A stretch of DNA of 64,000 nt, taken from Streptomyces griseoluteus. Lineage in GTDB: Bacteria > Actinomycetota > Actinomycetes > Streptomycetales > Streptomycetaceae. A program made the position numbers and the translations under genes. A model generated the notes under the pieces. The model was given only the letters and a program-made list of their open reading frames with translations. It was not told the DNA's origin and made no database searches. The stretch is from assembly GCF_004784465.1 (NCBI RefSeq), contig NZ_SRRU01000006.1:430160-494159 (forward strand). The letters run 5' to 3'. This document shows, one piece after another, positions 1-8,707 of the stretch (its first letter is position 1; each line of letters starts with the position of its first letter).

Positions 1-2
1 TC

Positions 3-1244
3 GTCGGCGGGACGATCGAGGCCGTGCTGCCGTACGAGGTGGGGGTTCCGGCCGTCGACCTGGGGGACGACGCGCTGCTGCCCGGGCTGGTCGATACGCA
101 CGTGCACGTCAATGACCCCGGCCGGGCCGAGTGGGAGGGGTTCTGGACGGCGACCCGGGCGGCGGCGGCCGGGGGTATCACCACCCTCGTCGACATGCCT
201 TTGAACTCCCTTCCGCCGACCACCACGGTCGGCCACCTGCGTATCAAGAGGCAGGCGGCACAGGGCCGCACCCACGTCGACGTCGGCTTCTGGGGCGGTG
301 CTCTGCCCGGCAATGTCAAGGACCTTCGCCCGCTGCACGAGGCCGGGGTGTTCGGCTTCAAGGCGTTTCTCTCGCCGTCCGGCGTGGACGAGTTCCCGCA
401 CCTGGACAGTACACAACTGGCGTGCTCCCTAGGCGAGATCGCCGGGTTCGACGGCCTGCTCATCGTGCATGCCGAAGACCCCTCCCGCCTCACGGACGCC
501 CCCGCCGGACCGGCGTACGCGGGCTTCCTCGCCTCCCGCCCGCACGCGGCCGAGACGGACGCCATCGCCCAACTGCTGCACCTGGCCCGCAGGTCGAACG
601 CCCGTGTGCACGTACTCCACCTCTCCTCCGCCGCCGCCCTCCCGCTCATCGCCGCCGCCCGCGCCGAAGGCGTCCGCGTCACCGTGGAGACCTGTCCGCA
701 CTACCTCACCCTGAGCGCCGAGGAAGTCCCGGACGGGGCGAGCGAGTTCAAGTGCTGCCCGCCCATCCGCGAGGCCGCCAACCGGGACCTGCTCTGGCAG
801 GCGCTCGCGGACGGCACGATCGACTGCGTCGTCACCGACCACTCGCCCTCCACCGCCGACCTCAAGACGCCGGACTTCGCCACCGCCTGGGGCGGCATCT
901 CCGGCCTCCAGCTCAGCCTCCCCGCGATCTGGACCGAGGCACGCGAGCGCGGGCACCAACTGACCGACGTGGTGCGGTGGATGTCCGCCCGGACCGCGGC
1001 CCTCGCCGGTCTCGACCGCAAGGGCGCCATCGCGCCGGGCCGCGACGCCGACTTCGCCGTCCTCGCCCCGGAGGACACCTTCACCGTCGACCCCGCCCGC
1101 CTCCACCACCGCAACCCGGTCACCGCGTACGCCGGAAAGACGCTGCACGGCGTGGTGAAGTCCACCTGGCTGCGCGGCCAACGGGTCTACAGCGAGGGCG
1201 AGTTCGCCGAGCCGAAGGGCCGCCTGCTCACCCGTACCGGCTGA
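3..1244 (+). CDS. allB: Allantoinase, 5' end outside window
   Basis: Amidohydrolase that opens the hydantoin ring of allantoin to give allantoate. The frame is open from the first complete codon, so the N-terminus (roughly 30 residues by comparison with the family) lies upstream of the window. Visible metal-site motifs in order are THVHVND (His-x-His), FKAFLSPSG (the lysine carboxylated in this family), IVHAED, VLHLSS and TDHSPS (the catalytic Asp). This order is typical of allantoinase and hydantoinase. Allantoicase follows 34 bp downstream on the same strand, which favours allantoinase over dihydropyrimidinase; a separate hydantoinase lies near 49.2 kb. The pair suggests an allantoin-to-ureidoglycolate operon. 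Confidence 0.93.
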   Translation, partial: VGGTIEAVLPYEVGVPAVDLGDDALLPGLVDTHVHVNDPGRAEWEGFWTATRAAAAGGITTLVDMPLNSLPPTTTVGHLRIKRQAAQGRTHVDVGFWGGALPGNVKDLRPLHEAGVFGFKAFLSPSGVDEFPHLDSTQLACSLGEIAGFDGLLIVHAEDPSRLTDAPAGPAYAGFLASRPHAAETDAIAQLLHLARRSNARVHVLHLSSAAALPLIAAARAEGVRVTVETCPHYLTLSAEEVPDGASEFKCCPPIREAANRDLLWQALADGTIDCVVTDHSPSTADLKTPDFATAWGGISGLQLSLPAIWTEARERGHQLTDVVRWMSARTAALAGLDRKGAIAPGRDADFAVLAPEDTFTVDPARLHHRNPVTAYAGKTLHGVVKSTWLRGQRVYSEGEFAEPKGRLLTRTG

Positions 1245-1278
1245 GCCCCGTACCCCTGCCGAAAGGACCCCGATCACC

Positions 1279-2409
1279 GTGACGGCGCAGCAACCCTCCG
1301 ACCCGCCCCGCTTCACCGGCGACGCCGCTCCCTACGGCGGCGGTGACCCCTACGCGGACTACCGCACCGCCGACTTCCCCTTCACCCACCACCCCGACCT
1401 CGCCGACCGGCGCCTGGGGGCCGGGGTGATCGCCGCCAACGACGAGTTCTTCGCCGAGCGGGAGAACCTGCTGCTGCCCCACCGCGCGGAGTTCGAGCCC
1501 GGCCGCTTCGGTCACAAGGGCAAGATCATGGACGGCTGGGAGACCCGGCGCCGGCGCGGCCCGAGCGCCGAGGACCCCTGGCCGGGCCCCGACGACCACG
1601 ACTGGGCGCTGATCCGCCTCGGCACGCCCGGTGTGATCCGGGGGATCGTCGTCGACACCGCCCACTTCCGGGGCAATCACCCGGAGGCGGTCTCCGTCGA
1701 GGCCACGTCGGCGCCCGGCAACCCGTCCCCCGAGGATCTGCTCGGCGACCACGTGAAGTGGACGACGCTCGTCCCGGTCACCCCGGTCGGCGGCCACGCG
1801 GCGAACGGCTTCCTCGTCTCCGCGCCCCAGCGCTTCACCCACCTCCGGCTGAACCAGCACCCGGACGGGGGTGTCGCCCGGCTGCGCGCCTACGGTGAGA
1901 TCGTCCCGGACCCGGAGTGGCTGGCCACTCTCGGCACCTTCGACGTGGCCGCGCTGGAGAACGGCGGCCGCGCCGAGGACGCCTCGGACCGCTTCTACTC
2001 CCCGGCCGCCAACACCGTACGGCCGGGCCGCTCCCAGCGGATGGACGACGGCTGGGAGACCCGGCGCCGCCGCGACCGGGGCCACGACTGGATCACGTAC
2101 CGGCTGACCGAACAGGCGCTGGTACGCGCGGTGGAGATCGACACGGCCTGTCTGAAGGGGAACAGCGCGGGCTGGGCGTCGGTGTCGGTACGGGACGGCG
2201 AGAGCGGGGAGTGGACCGAGATCCTGCCGCGCACCCGGCTCCAGCCGGACACCAACCACCGCTTCCCGCTCCCGGCGCCGGCCGTCGGCACGCGCGCGCG
2301 CGTGGACATCCATCCGGACGGCGGGATCTCCCGGCTGCGCCTCTTCGGTTCGCTCACCGAGGCCGGCGCGAGCCGCCTGGCCGCGCGGTTCCGGGAGCTG
2401 GACGGCTGA
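1279..2409 (+). CDS. alc: Allantoicase
   Basis: Hydrolyses allantoate to ureidoglycolate and urea, the step after allantoinase. The 376-residue protein shows the internal duplication of the allantoicase family. DGWETRRRR occurs in both halves, as do a DTAHFRGN/DTACLKGN segment and an HPDGGVARLR/HPDGGISRLR segment. Start is GTG, 34 bp after the allantoinase stop, consistent with co-transcription. No regulator of this pathway lies inside the window on this side. Confidence 0.95.
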   Translation: MTAQQPSDPPRFTGDAAPYGGGDPYADYRTADFPFTHHPDLADRRLGAGVIAANDEFFAERENLLLPHRAEFEPGRFGHKGKIMDGWETRRRRGPSAEDPWPGPDDHDWALIRLGTPGVIRGIVVDTAHFRGNHPEAVSVEATSAPGNPSPEDLLGDHVKWTTLVPVTPVGGHAANGFLVSAPQRFTHLRLNQHPDGGVARLRAYGEIVPDPEWLATLGTFDVAALENGGRAEDASDRFYSPAANTVRPGRSQRMDDGWETRRRRDRGHDWITYRLTEQALVRAVEIDTACLKGNSAGWASVSVRDGESGEWTEILPRTRLQPDTNHRFPLPAPAVGTRARVDIHPDGGISRLRLFGSLTEAGASRLAARFRELDG

Positions 2410-2494
2410 GGCGACGGGGGGACCGATGAGTTGCGGTCCCGCGCGGGGTCTGCACCGTTGACAGCAGGACCCCGCACCCGGAAGAAGGCACCTC

Positions 2495-3103
2495 ATGGGC
2501 AAGCTCGTCTCCACCGTCTTCGTCTCGCTCGACGGCGTCTACCAGGCCCCCGGCGGCCCCGAGGAGGACACCAGCGGCGGCTTCGGCCAGGGCGGCTGGA
2601 CCTTCCCGTACGCCGACGACGGCTTCGGCGGCTTCGTCACGGAGAGCTTCGGCCGGGCCGGTGCCTTCCTGCTCGGCCGGCACACCTACGACATCTTCGC
2701 CGGGTACTGGCCCAAGGTGACCGACCCGGAGAACCCGGTCGCGGCCAAGCTGAACGCACTGCCGAAGTACGTCGTCTCCGCGACCGTCGAGAACCCCGAG
2801 TGGGCCGGGACCACCGTGCTCTCCGGCGACCTCGGCAAGGAGGTCCAGGCACTGAAGGAGCGCGCCGAGGGCGAGGTCCAGATCCACGGCAGCGGGGCGC
2901 TGGTCCGCTCGCTGGTGAACCTCGGCCTGATCGACACCCTGCACCTGCTGACCTTCCCCGTCGTGCTGGGCGAGGGGCGCCGGCTGTTCGTGGAGGGCGC
3001 CGTCCCCACCCGCTTCAGGCACGCGGGTGGCACCGTCACCGGCAAGGGGGTCTCCATCCAGTCCTACGACCTGGCGGGCCGCCCCGAGTACGGGTCCTTC
3101 TAG
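2495..3103 (+). CDS. Dihydrofolate reductase-family protein (RibD C-terminal domain)
   Basis: A 202-residue NADPH-dependent reductase of the RibD/DHFR superfamily. The sequence opens with a beta strand and SLDGVYQAPGG, then LLGRHTYDIFAGYWP and the central HGSGALVRSLVNLGLID segment, the usual signature of stand-alone RibD_C proteins. Members of this group are rarely true DHFRs or riboflavin enzymes, so the substrate is unknown. The start is ATG after an AGAAGG-type ribosome binding site. It is probably monocistronic, because a strong hairpin follows the stop. Confidence 0.85.
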   Translation: MGKLVSTVFVSLDGVYQAPGGPEEDTSGGFGQGGWTFPYADDGFGGFVTESFGRAGAFLLGRHTYDIFAGYWPKVTDPENPVAAKLNALPKYVVSATVENPEWAGTTVLSGDLGKEVQALKERAEGEVQIHGSGALVRSLVNLGLIDTLHLLTFPVVLGEGRRLFVEGAVPTRFRHAGGTVTGKGVSIQSYDLAGRPEYGSF

Positions 3104-3118
3104 TCGGTCGACACGACG

Positions 3119-3147
3119 CCAACAGGAGCCCGAACGGCTCCTGTTGG
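3119..3147 (+). terminator. Intrinsic-type terminator hairpin
   Basis: A 12-bp perfect stem (arms 3119-3130 and 3136-3147) with the 5-nt loop CGAAC, starting 16 bp after the reductase stop codon. There is no U-tract, as is usual for Streptomyces. Confidence 0.75.
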
Positions 3148-3242
3148 GGCAGGTTAACACCGCGAGAACTCATCGGGCCTGGCGGGAAAATCCACATCCC
3201 TCTCATTGACATGAACGCGTCTACGCGCGTCATCATGAACCC

Positions 3243-3638
3243 ATGAGATTCCCCCCACGCACCACTCGCATCGGCGCCGCGGCGGCCCTCTTCTCCGCCC
3301 TCCTCGTCGGCGGCACCGTCTCCGCCACCACCGCGGACGCGGCCACCGCGTCGGTCGGCAGCATCTGTTACGGCTCCCTGCCCTCGCAGGCGTACGACAC
3401 CCTCGGCCTCATCGCCCGGGGCGGCCCGTACCCGTACTCCCAGGACGGCGCGGTCTTCCAGAACCGCGAGGGCGTCCTGCCCAGCCAGTCCTCCGGGTAC
3501 TACCACGAGTACACGGTCAAGACCCCCGGCGAGTCCACCCGTGGCGCCCGCCGCATCGTCACGGGCCAGCGGACCGAGGAGGACTACTACACCTCCGACC
3601 ACTACGCCACGTTCAACCTCATCAACTACGGCTGCTGA
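3243..3638 (+). CDS. Secreted guanyl-specific ribonuclease (RNase Sa type)
   Basis: A 131-residue precursor with a signal peptide (basic MRFPPRTTR, hydrophobic core, cleavage near residue 35) followed by a 96-residue RNase Sa-like domain. Numbering shifts by 35 relative to RNase Sa and keeps every key residue: catalytic Glu89 (HEYTV), general-acid His120 (DHYATF), Arg100 and Arg104, guanine-binding Glu76 (NRE), and Cys42/Cys131 for the single disulfide. It cleaves RNA 3' of guanosine outside the cell. A TTGACA hexamer at 3206-3211 may be its -35 box. No barstar-like inhibitor gene is visible next to it. Confidence 0.93.
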   Translation: MRFPPRTTRIGAAAALFSALLVGGTVSATTADAATASVGSICYGSLPSQAYDTLGLIARGGPYPYSQDGAVFQNREGVLPSQSSGYYHEYTVKTPGESTRGARRIVTGQRTEEDYYTSDHYATFNLINYGC

Positions 3639-3651
3639 CCACTCCGTTCGA

Positions 3652-3695
3652 CCCGCCCCGCGACCCTTCCCCCACATCAGGGGTCGCGGGGCGGG
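3652..3695. terminator. Bidirectional terminator, 15-bp perfect stem
   Basis: Arms 3652-3666 and 3681-3695 are exact reverse complements with a 14-nt loop. It lies between the convergent RNase and dehydrogenase genes, so it can end transcription from both sides. Confidence 0.85.
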
Positions 3696-3712
3696 GCCTT
3701 GTCCGGGGCGGA

Positions 3713-4735
3713 TCAGACGTACGAGGACTGCACCCGGTCGGGAACCTCCGCCAGGGCGACCGCTCTTCGTTCGCGCCGGGAGATCTCGCACGCCTCCGCG
3801 ATGCGCAGGGCCTGCAGGGCCTGCCAGCCGTCGCAGGGGTTGGGCTGTTCGCCGCGGACCACGTCCACGAAGGTGCAGAGTTCGGACTCGTAGGCGGTGC
3901 CGAAGCGTTCGAGGAAGCCGGGCCAGGGTTTGTCGGCCGGGGGAGGGCCCGTCGGTTCGGTGGAGGCGACCGGGGTGCGGTCGTCCAGGCCGACGACGAC
4001 CGTGTCGAGTTCGCCGGACAGCTCCATGCGGACGTCGTAACCGGCGCCGTTGAGGCGGGTAGCGGTGGCCGTGGCGAGGGTGCCGTCGTCCAGGGTGAGC
4101 AGGGCCGCGCCGGTGTCGACGTCGCCGGCCTCGCGGAACATCGCAGGACCGGCGTCGGAGCCGGTCGCGTACACGTCGATCACTTCGCGGCCGGTGACCC
4201 AGCGCAGGATGTCGAAGTCGTGGATCAGGGTGTCCCGGAACAGGCCGCCGGACAGCGGCAGCCACTCGCGCGGGGGCGGCGACTGGTCGGAGGTCAGGGC
4301 GCGCACGGTGTGCAGCCGGCCCAGCCGGCCCGAGCGCACCGCCTCACGGGCGCCCACGTACCCCGCGTCGAAGCGTCGCTGGAAGCCCATCTGGAGCACG
4401 GTCCCCGCCGCCGCGACCTCGGCGAGCGCGTGCAGCGTGCCGGGCAGGTCGAGCGCGATCGGCTTCTCGCAGAACACCGGCAGCCCGGAGCGGGCCGCGC
4501 GGCCGATCAGCTCCGCGTGCGCCGCCGTCGCCGTCGTGATCACCACCGCGTCCACGCCCCACTGGAAGACCTCGTCCACGCCTGGCGCCGCCGTCTCCCC
4601 GAGCCGGTGCGCCAGCTCCTGCGCGCGTAACGGATCGGAGTCCGTCAGGATCAGCGATCCGACCTCCCGGTGGCGGCTCAGCGTGTTGGCGTGGATGGCC
4701 CCGATGCGGCCCGTCCCGATGACCCCGATGCGCAT
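3713..4735 (-). CDS. Gfo/Idh/MocA-family NAD(P)-dependent dehydrogenase
   Basis: A 340-residue cytoplasmic oxidoreductase with a Rossmann N-terminus (RIGVIGTGRIGAIHA) and the family motif CEKPIALD, whose Lys is catalytic. HDFDILRWVTG matches the inositol dehydrogenase-like active-site helix. The start was set at 4735 because MRIGVIG begins the conserved fold; an ATG ten codons upstream would add an unrelated tail. It diverges from the GntR repressor and faces the sugar ABC importer, so it probably oxidises the imported sugar or cyclitol. Inositol 2-dehydrogenase is a reasonable guess that is not proven here. Confidence 0.85.
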   Translation of the reverse strand: MRIGVIGTGRIGAIHANTLSRHREVGSLILTDSDPLRAQELAHRLGETAAPGVDEVFQWGVDAVVITTATAAHAELIGRAARSGLPVFCEKPIALDLPGTLHALAEVAAAGTVLQMGFQRRFDAGYVGAREAVRSGRLGRLHTVRALTSDQSPPPREWLPLSGGLFRDTLIHDFDILRWVTGREVIDVYATGSDAGPAMFREAGDVDTGAALLTLDDGTLATATATRLNGAGYDVRMELSGELDTVVVGLDDRTPVASTEPTGPPPADKPWPGFLERFGTAYESELCTFVDVVRGEQPNPCDGWQALQALRIAEACEISRRERRAVALAEVPDRVQSSYV

Positions 4736-4777
4736 GAGAACACATTGAGGGGGAACAACGTGCACCTGTCAATCAAA

Positions 4778-4790
4778 ATGTCAGGACAAT
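4778..4790. promoter_or_regulatory. Candidate GntR operator, copy 1
   Basis: Read on the minus strand this is ATTGTCCTGACAT: half sites TGTC and GACA around a CT centre. It lies between the divergent dehydrogenase and gntR genes. The 12-base core recurs beyond gntR at 5624. Confidence 0.6.
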
Positions 4791-4839
4791 CGGACTTCAC
4801 GACTTCCCGTCATCCGGGCACCGGACTACGCTCGGGCCC

Positions 4840-5604
4840 GTGCCGAAACCAGATGTGGACCCGACCGCTCCGCTCGGCCTCCGCGTGGACCGAAGCTCCC
4901 CGGTGCCGCTGTACTTCCAGCTCGCCCAGCAGTTGGAGGCCGCCATCGAGCGCGGCGCCCTCACCCCCGGCAGCCTGCTCGGCAACGAGATCGAGCTGGC
5001 GGCGCGGCTCGGCCTGTCCCGGCCCACCGTCCGCCAGGCCATCCAGTCCCTCGTCGACAAGGGGCTGCTGGTACGCCGCCGCGGCGTCGGCACCCAGGTC
5101 GTGCACAGCCAGGTCAAGCGCCCGCTGGAACTGAGCAGCCTCTACGACGACCTGGAGGCGGCCGGTCAGCGGCCCGCCACCAGGGTCCTGGTCAACACGA
5201 TTGTCCCGGCCACCGCCGAGATCGCCGCCGCGCTCGGCGTCACCGAGGGCCACGACGTGCACCGCGTCGAGCGGCTGCGGCTGGCGCACGGCGAGCCGAT
5301 GGCGTACCTGACCAACCACCTGCCGCTCGGCCTGCTGGACCTCGACACCGCCCGGCTGGAGGCCACCGGGCTGTACCGGCTGATGCGCTCGGCCGGCATC
5401 ACCCTGCACAGCGCCCGCCAGTCCATCGGCGCCCGCGGCGCCACCCCCGCCGAGGCCGACCGGCTCGCCGAGGCCGAGGGCGCCCCGCTGCTGACCATGA
5501 GGCGCGTCACGTTCGACGACACCGGCCGCGCGGTCGAGCAGGGCGATCACACCTACCGTCCGGCCCGGTATTCCTTCGAGTTCCAGCTCCTGGTGCGCCC
5601 CTGA
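4840..5604 (+). CDS. GntR-family (HutC/UTRA) transcriptional repressor
   Basis: A 254-residue regulator with an N-terminal winged helix (LAARLGLSRPTVRQAIQSLV, then GLLVRRRGVGTQV, about residues 40-85) and a UTRA effector domain over the rest (VHRVERLRLAHGEPMAYLTN). Start is GTG. It sits between the divergent dehydrogenase and the downstream ABC importer, and matching inverted repeats flank the gene at 4778 and 5624. The likely role is autoregulation and control of both transcription units in response to the imported sugar or its phosphate. Confidence 0.9.
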   Translation: MPKPDVDPTAPLGLRVDRSSPVPLYFQLAQQLEAAIERGALTPGSLLGNEIELAARLGLSRPTVRQAIQSLVDKGLLVRRRGVGTQVVHSQVKRPLELSSLYDDLEAAGQRPATRVLVNTIVPATAEIAAALGVTEGHDVHRVERLRLAHGEPMAYLTNHLPLGLLDLDTARLEATGLYRLMRSAGITLHSARQSIGARGATPAEADRLAEAEGAPLLTMRRVTFDDTGRAVEQGDHTYRPARYSFEFQLLVRP

Positions 5605-5623
5605 GCCATGCCTGGCGCGTCAC

Positions 5624-5638
5624 ATTGTCCTGACAAAT
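5624..5638. promoter_or_regulatory. Candidate GntR operator, copy 2
   Basis: ATTGTCCTGACAAAT, with arms TTGTC and GACAA, located 20 bp after the gntR stop and upstream of the ABC importer. It shares 12 bases with copy 1 in inverted orientation. Confidence 0.6.
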
Positions 5639-5704
5639 GCCCTGTCGGACGCGCCCCGGACGGGTAACGAGTGTTCCGTGTGTTCGATACTGAAGTGTTT
5701 GCGT

Positions 5705-5736
5705 CAGAACACGGCAAGCGTTCAGAACACGGCAAG
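5705..5736 (+). repeat. Tandem 14-bp direct repeat in the importer leader
   Basis: CAGAACACGGCAAG occurs at 5705-5718 and 5723-5736, an 18-bp period. The second copy runs into the ribosome binding site of the lipoprotein gene. An upstream GTGTT (5695-5699) can pair with AACAC of the first copy. Confidence 0.7.
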
Positions 5737-5751
5737 AAGGGGCACGGCCTC

Positions 5752-6768
5752 GTGGCACGGTTTCAGAACCGGGTAGGCATGACGGTGGCAGGAGCGTTCG
5801 CACTGCTCGCCTGCGTCTCGCTGACCGCCTGCAGCAGCACCGGCGGCAAGAAGGCCGAGGACGCCCGCAAGGCCGCCACGGCCCAGGGCAGGGCAGCGGT
5901 GACCACCCCCCGCTGGACCATCGCGATGATCACCCACTCCGGCGACGGCGACACGTTCTGGGACATCGTGCAGAGCGGCGCCAAGCAGGCGGCGGTCAAG
6001 GACAACATCAACTTCCTGTACTCGCACGACGACGAGGCCCAGCAGCAGGCCCAGCTCGTGGACGCGGCGATCGACAAGAAGGTCGACGGGATCATCGTCA
6101 GCCTGGCCAAGCCCGACGCCCTCAAGGCGGCCGTGGCCCGCGCCCACAAGGCCGGCATCCCGGTGGTCACGGTCAACTCCGGCTCGGCCCAGTCCAAGGC
6201 GTTCGGCGCGCTCAGCCACATCGGCCAGGACGAGACCATCGCCGGTGAGGCGGTCGGCGAGGAGCTGAACAAGCGCGGCCGCAAGAACGCCCTGTGCGTC
6301 CTGCACGAGCAGGGCAACGTCGGCCACGAGCAGCGCTGCGACGGCGTGGAGAAGACCTTCCACGGCAAGGTCCGCAAGCTCTACGTCAACGGCACCAACA
6401 TGCCCGACGTCCAGTCCGCCGTCGGCGCCAAGCTCCAGGCCGACCGGGACGTGGACGCCGTCGTCACCCTGGGCGCCCCCTACGCCGACACCGTGGTGAA
6501 GGCCAAGGCGGACGCCGGCAGCAAGGCCGAGGTCGACACCTTCGACCTCAACGCCAAGGTCGCCGCCGAGCTGAAGGACGGCACCCTCGGCTTCGCCGTC
6601 GACCAGCAGCCCTACCTCCAGGGCTACGAGGCGGTCGACCTGCTGTGGCTGTACAAGTACAACGGTGACGTCCTCGGCGGCGGCAAGCCGGTCCTGACCG
6701 GCCCGCAGATCATCACCAAGGACCAGGCGGGCGCGCTCGCGGCGTACACCGATCGGGGCACCCGATGA
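5752..6768 (+). CDS. Sugar ABC transporter substrate-binding lipoprotein
   Basis: A 338-residue periplasmic-binding-protein type 1 (ribose/xylose/inositol class) anchored outside the membrane. The signal peptide ends in the lipobox LTAC. The mature part begins WTIAMITHSGDGDTFWD and carries DKKVDGIIVSLA and GYEAVDLLWLYKY, typical of sugar-binding proteins of this class. GTG at 5752 was preferred because GAAGGGG lies 9 bp before it; an earlier in-frame GTG at 5671 would put an unlikely charged extension before the signal peptide. The permease start overlaps its stop by 4 bp. Confidence 0.9.
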   Translation: MARFQNRVGMTVAGAFALLACVSLTACSSTGGKKAEDARKAATAQGRAAVTTPRWTIAMITHSGDGDTFWDIVQSGAKQAAVKDNINFLYSHDDEAQQQAQLVDAAIDKKVDGIIVSLAKPDALKAAVARAHKAGIPVVTVNSGSAQSKAFGALSHIGQDETIAGEAVGEELNKRGRKNALCVLHEQGNVGHEQRCDGVEKTFHGKVRKLYVNGTNMPDVQSAVGAKLQADRDVDAVVTLGAPYADTVVKAKADAGSKAEVDTFDLNAKVAAELKDGTLGFAVDQQPYLQGYEAVDLLWLYKYNGDVLGGGKPVLTGPQIITKDQAGALAAYTDRGTR

Positions 6769-7838
6769 CCACCACCGACACCCGCGCCACCGGAGGACCG
6801 GCGCCGGGCGGCGAGCGGCCCCGCGACGAGCGGCTGCTGCGCACCTCCCCGCTGCGCAAGCTGCTGTCCCGGCCCGAACTGGGCTCGGTCGTCGGCGCAC
6901 TCGCGGTCCTGGTCTTCTTCGCGGTCGCCGCCGACGGCTTCCTGCGCCCATCCAGCATCAGCACCGTGCTGTACGCCTCCTCGACCATCGGCATCATGGC
7001 CGTACCCGTGGCCCTGCTGATGATCGGCGGCGAGTTCGACCTCTCCGCGGGCGTCATGGTCACGTCCTCCGCGCTGATCTCCTCGATGTTCAGCTACCAG
7101 ATGACGGCCAACATCTGGGTCGGCGCGGGGGTGTCCCTGCTGGTCACCCTGGCCGTCGGCGCGTTCAACGGGTTCATGCTGACCCGCACCAAGCTGCCCA
7201 GCTTCATCGTCACGCTGGGCACCTTCCTCATGCTCACCGGCATGAACCTGGGCTTCACCAAGCTGATCGACGGCACGGTGTCCACCAAGTCGATCGGTGA
7301 CATGGAGGGCTTCCCGAGCGCGCACGCCCTGTTCGCCTCGACCCTCGGCATCGGCGGGGTCGACCTCAAGGTGACCGTGCTGTGGTGGCTCGGCCTGGTC
7401 GCCCTCGCCTCCTGGGTGCTGCTGCGCACCCGCGTCGGCAACTGGATCTTCGCGGTCGGCGGCAACGAGGACGCGGCCCGCGCGGTCGGCGTCCCCGTCG
7501 CCAAGACGAAGATCGGCCTCTACATGGGCGTCGCCTTCGGCGCCTGGGTGTCCGGCCAGCACCTGCTGTTCTCCTTCGACACCGTCCAGTCCGGCGAGGG
7601 CGTCGGCAACGAGCTGATCTACATCATCGCGGCCGTCATCGGCGGCTGCCTGATCACCGGGGGCTACGGCAGCGCCGTCGGCTCGGCGGTCGGCGCCCTG
7701 CTGTTCGGCATGACCAGCAAGGGCATCGTCTTCGCCGAGTGGAACCCGGACTGGTTCAAGTTCTTCCTCGGAGCCATGCTCCTCCTGGCGACCCTGCTCA
7801 ACACCTGGGTCCGCAAGCGCGCGGAGGCCACGAAATGA
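6765..7838 (+). CDS. Sugar ABC transporter permease (RbsC class)
   Basis: A 357-residue integral membrane protein with about eight to ten hydrophobic segments after a charged cytoplasmic N-terminus. MIGGEFDLSAGVM and the later GGNEDAARAVGVPV coupling-loop segment are characteristic of the ribose-type permease family. It probably works as a homodimer with the ATPase encoded next. Both gene junctions are ATGA overlaps (6765-6768 and 7835-7838), so translation of the importer subunits is coupled. Confidence 0.92.
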   Translation: MTTTDTRATGGPAPGGERPRDERLLRTSPLRKLLSRPELGSVVGALAVLVFFAVAADGFLRPSSISTVLYASSTIGIMAVPVALLMIGGEFDLSAGVMVTSSALISSMFSYQMTANIWVGAGVSLLVTLAVGAFNGFMLTRTKLPSFIVTLGTFLMLTGMNLGFTKLIDGTVSTKSIGDMEGFPSAHALFASTLGIGGVDLKVTVLWWLGLVALASWVLLRTRVGNWIFAVGGNEDAARAVGVPVAKTKIGLYMGVAFGAWVSGQHLLFSFDTVQSGEGVGNELIYIIAAVIGGCLITGGYGSAVGSAVGALLFGMTSKGIVFAEWNPDWFKFFLGAMLLLATLLNTWVRKRAEATK

Positions 7839-8626
7839 CCGTCACCGAAGAGCGCGTGCCCCTGGTCGAGCTGACCGACGTCAGCAAGCACTACGGCAAC
7901 GTCCGCGCCCTGGAGGGCGTCTCCCTCGAGGTGCACGCCGGGGAGATCACCTGTGTCCTCGGCGACAACGGCGCGGGCAAGTCCACCCTGATCAAGACCA
8001 TCGCGGGGCTCCACCAGCACGACGGTGGCACCCTCCGCATCGAGGGCGAGGAGACCCGGCTCGCCTCCCCGCGCGACGCCCTGGACCGGGGCATCGCCAC
8101 GGTCTACCAGGACCTCGCCGTCGTCTCCCTGATGCCGGTCTGGCGCAACTTCTTCCTCGGCTCCGAGCCCCGCAAGGGCAAGGGCCCCTTCGCGCGCCTG
8201 GACACGGACCTCATGCGCCGCACCACCCGCGAGGAACTGCTGCGCATGGGCATCGACCTGCGCGACGTCGACCAGCCCATCGGCACCCTCTCCGGTGGCG
8301 AGCGCCAGTGCGTAGCCATCGCGCGTGCCGTGCACTTCGGCGCCAAGGTGCTCGTCCTGGACGAGCCCACCGCCGCACTGGGCGTCAAGCAGTCCGGTGT
8401 GGTCCTCAAATATGTGGCCGCGGCACGTGATGCGGGCCTGGGTGTCGTGCTGATCACCCACAACCCGCACCACGCGCATCTCGTCGGCGACCGCTTCGTG
8501 CTGCTGCGGCGCGGCGCCATGGTGGGCAACCACACACGCGACGAGATCACCCTGGACGAACTGACCAAGCAGATGGCGGGCGGAGCGGACCTGGACGCTC
8601 TGCACCACGAGCTGAAGCGCGGCTGA
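7835..8626 (+). CDS. Sugar ABC transporter ATP-binding protein, single domain
   Basis: A 263-residue ATPase with Walker A GDNGAGKST, signature LSGGERQC, Walker B VLVLDEPTAA and switch His in LITHNPHH. Classical RbsA/MglA ATPases of this transporter class carry two fused nucleotide-binding domains. This one has a single complete domain, as in FrcA-like systems, and must act as a homodimer. It overlaps the permease by 4 bp and is followed 6 bp later by a strong hairpin that ends the three-gene importer. Confidence 0.93.
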   Translation: MTVTEERVPLVELTDVSKHYGNVRALEGVSLEVHAGEITCVLGDNGAGKSTLIKTIAGLHQHDGGTLRIEGEETRLASPRDALDRGIATVYQDLAVVSLMPVWRNFFLGSEPRKGKGPFARLDTDLMRRTTREELLRMGIDLRDVDQPIGTLSGGERQCVAIARAVHFGAKVLVLDEPTAALGVKQSGVVLKYVAAARDAGLGVVLITHNPHHAHLVGDRFVLLRRGAMVGNHTRDEITLDELTKQMAGGADLDALHHELKRG

Positions 8627-8631
8627 CGGGC

Positions 8632-8659
8632 GCGGAGCCGCGGGGATTCGCGGCTCCGC
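8632..8659 (+). terminator. Terminator after the sugar importer
   Basis: An 11-bp perfect stem (arms 8632-8642 and 8649-8659) with a 6-nt loop, 6 bp after the ATPase stop codon and before the ROK gene. Confidence 0.8.
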
Positions 8660-8707
8660 CCCCGACAGCGCCGCGCCCGGCGTGAGCGTGAGGCACAATC
8701 GAGCCCG

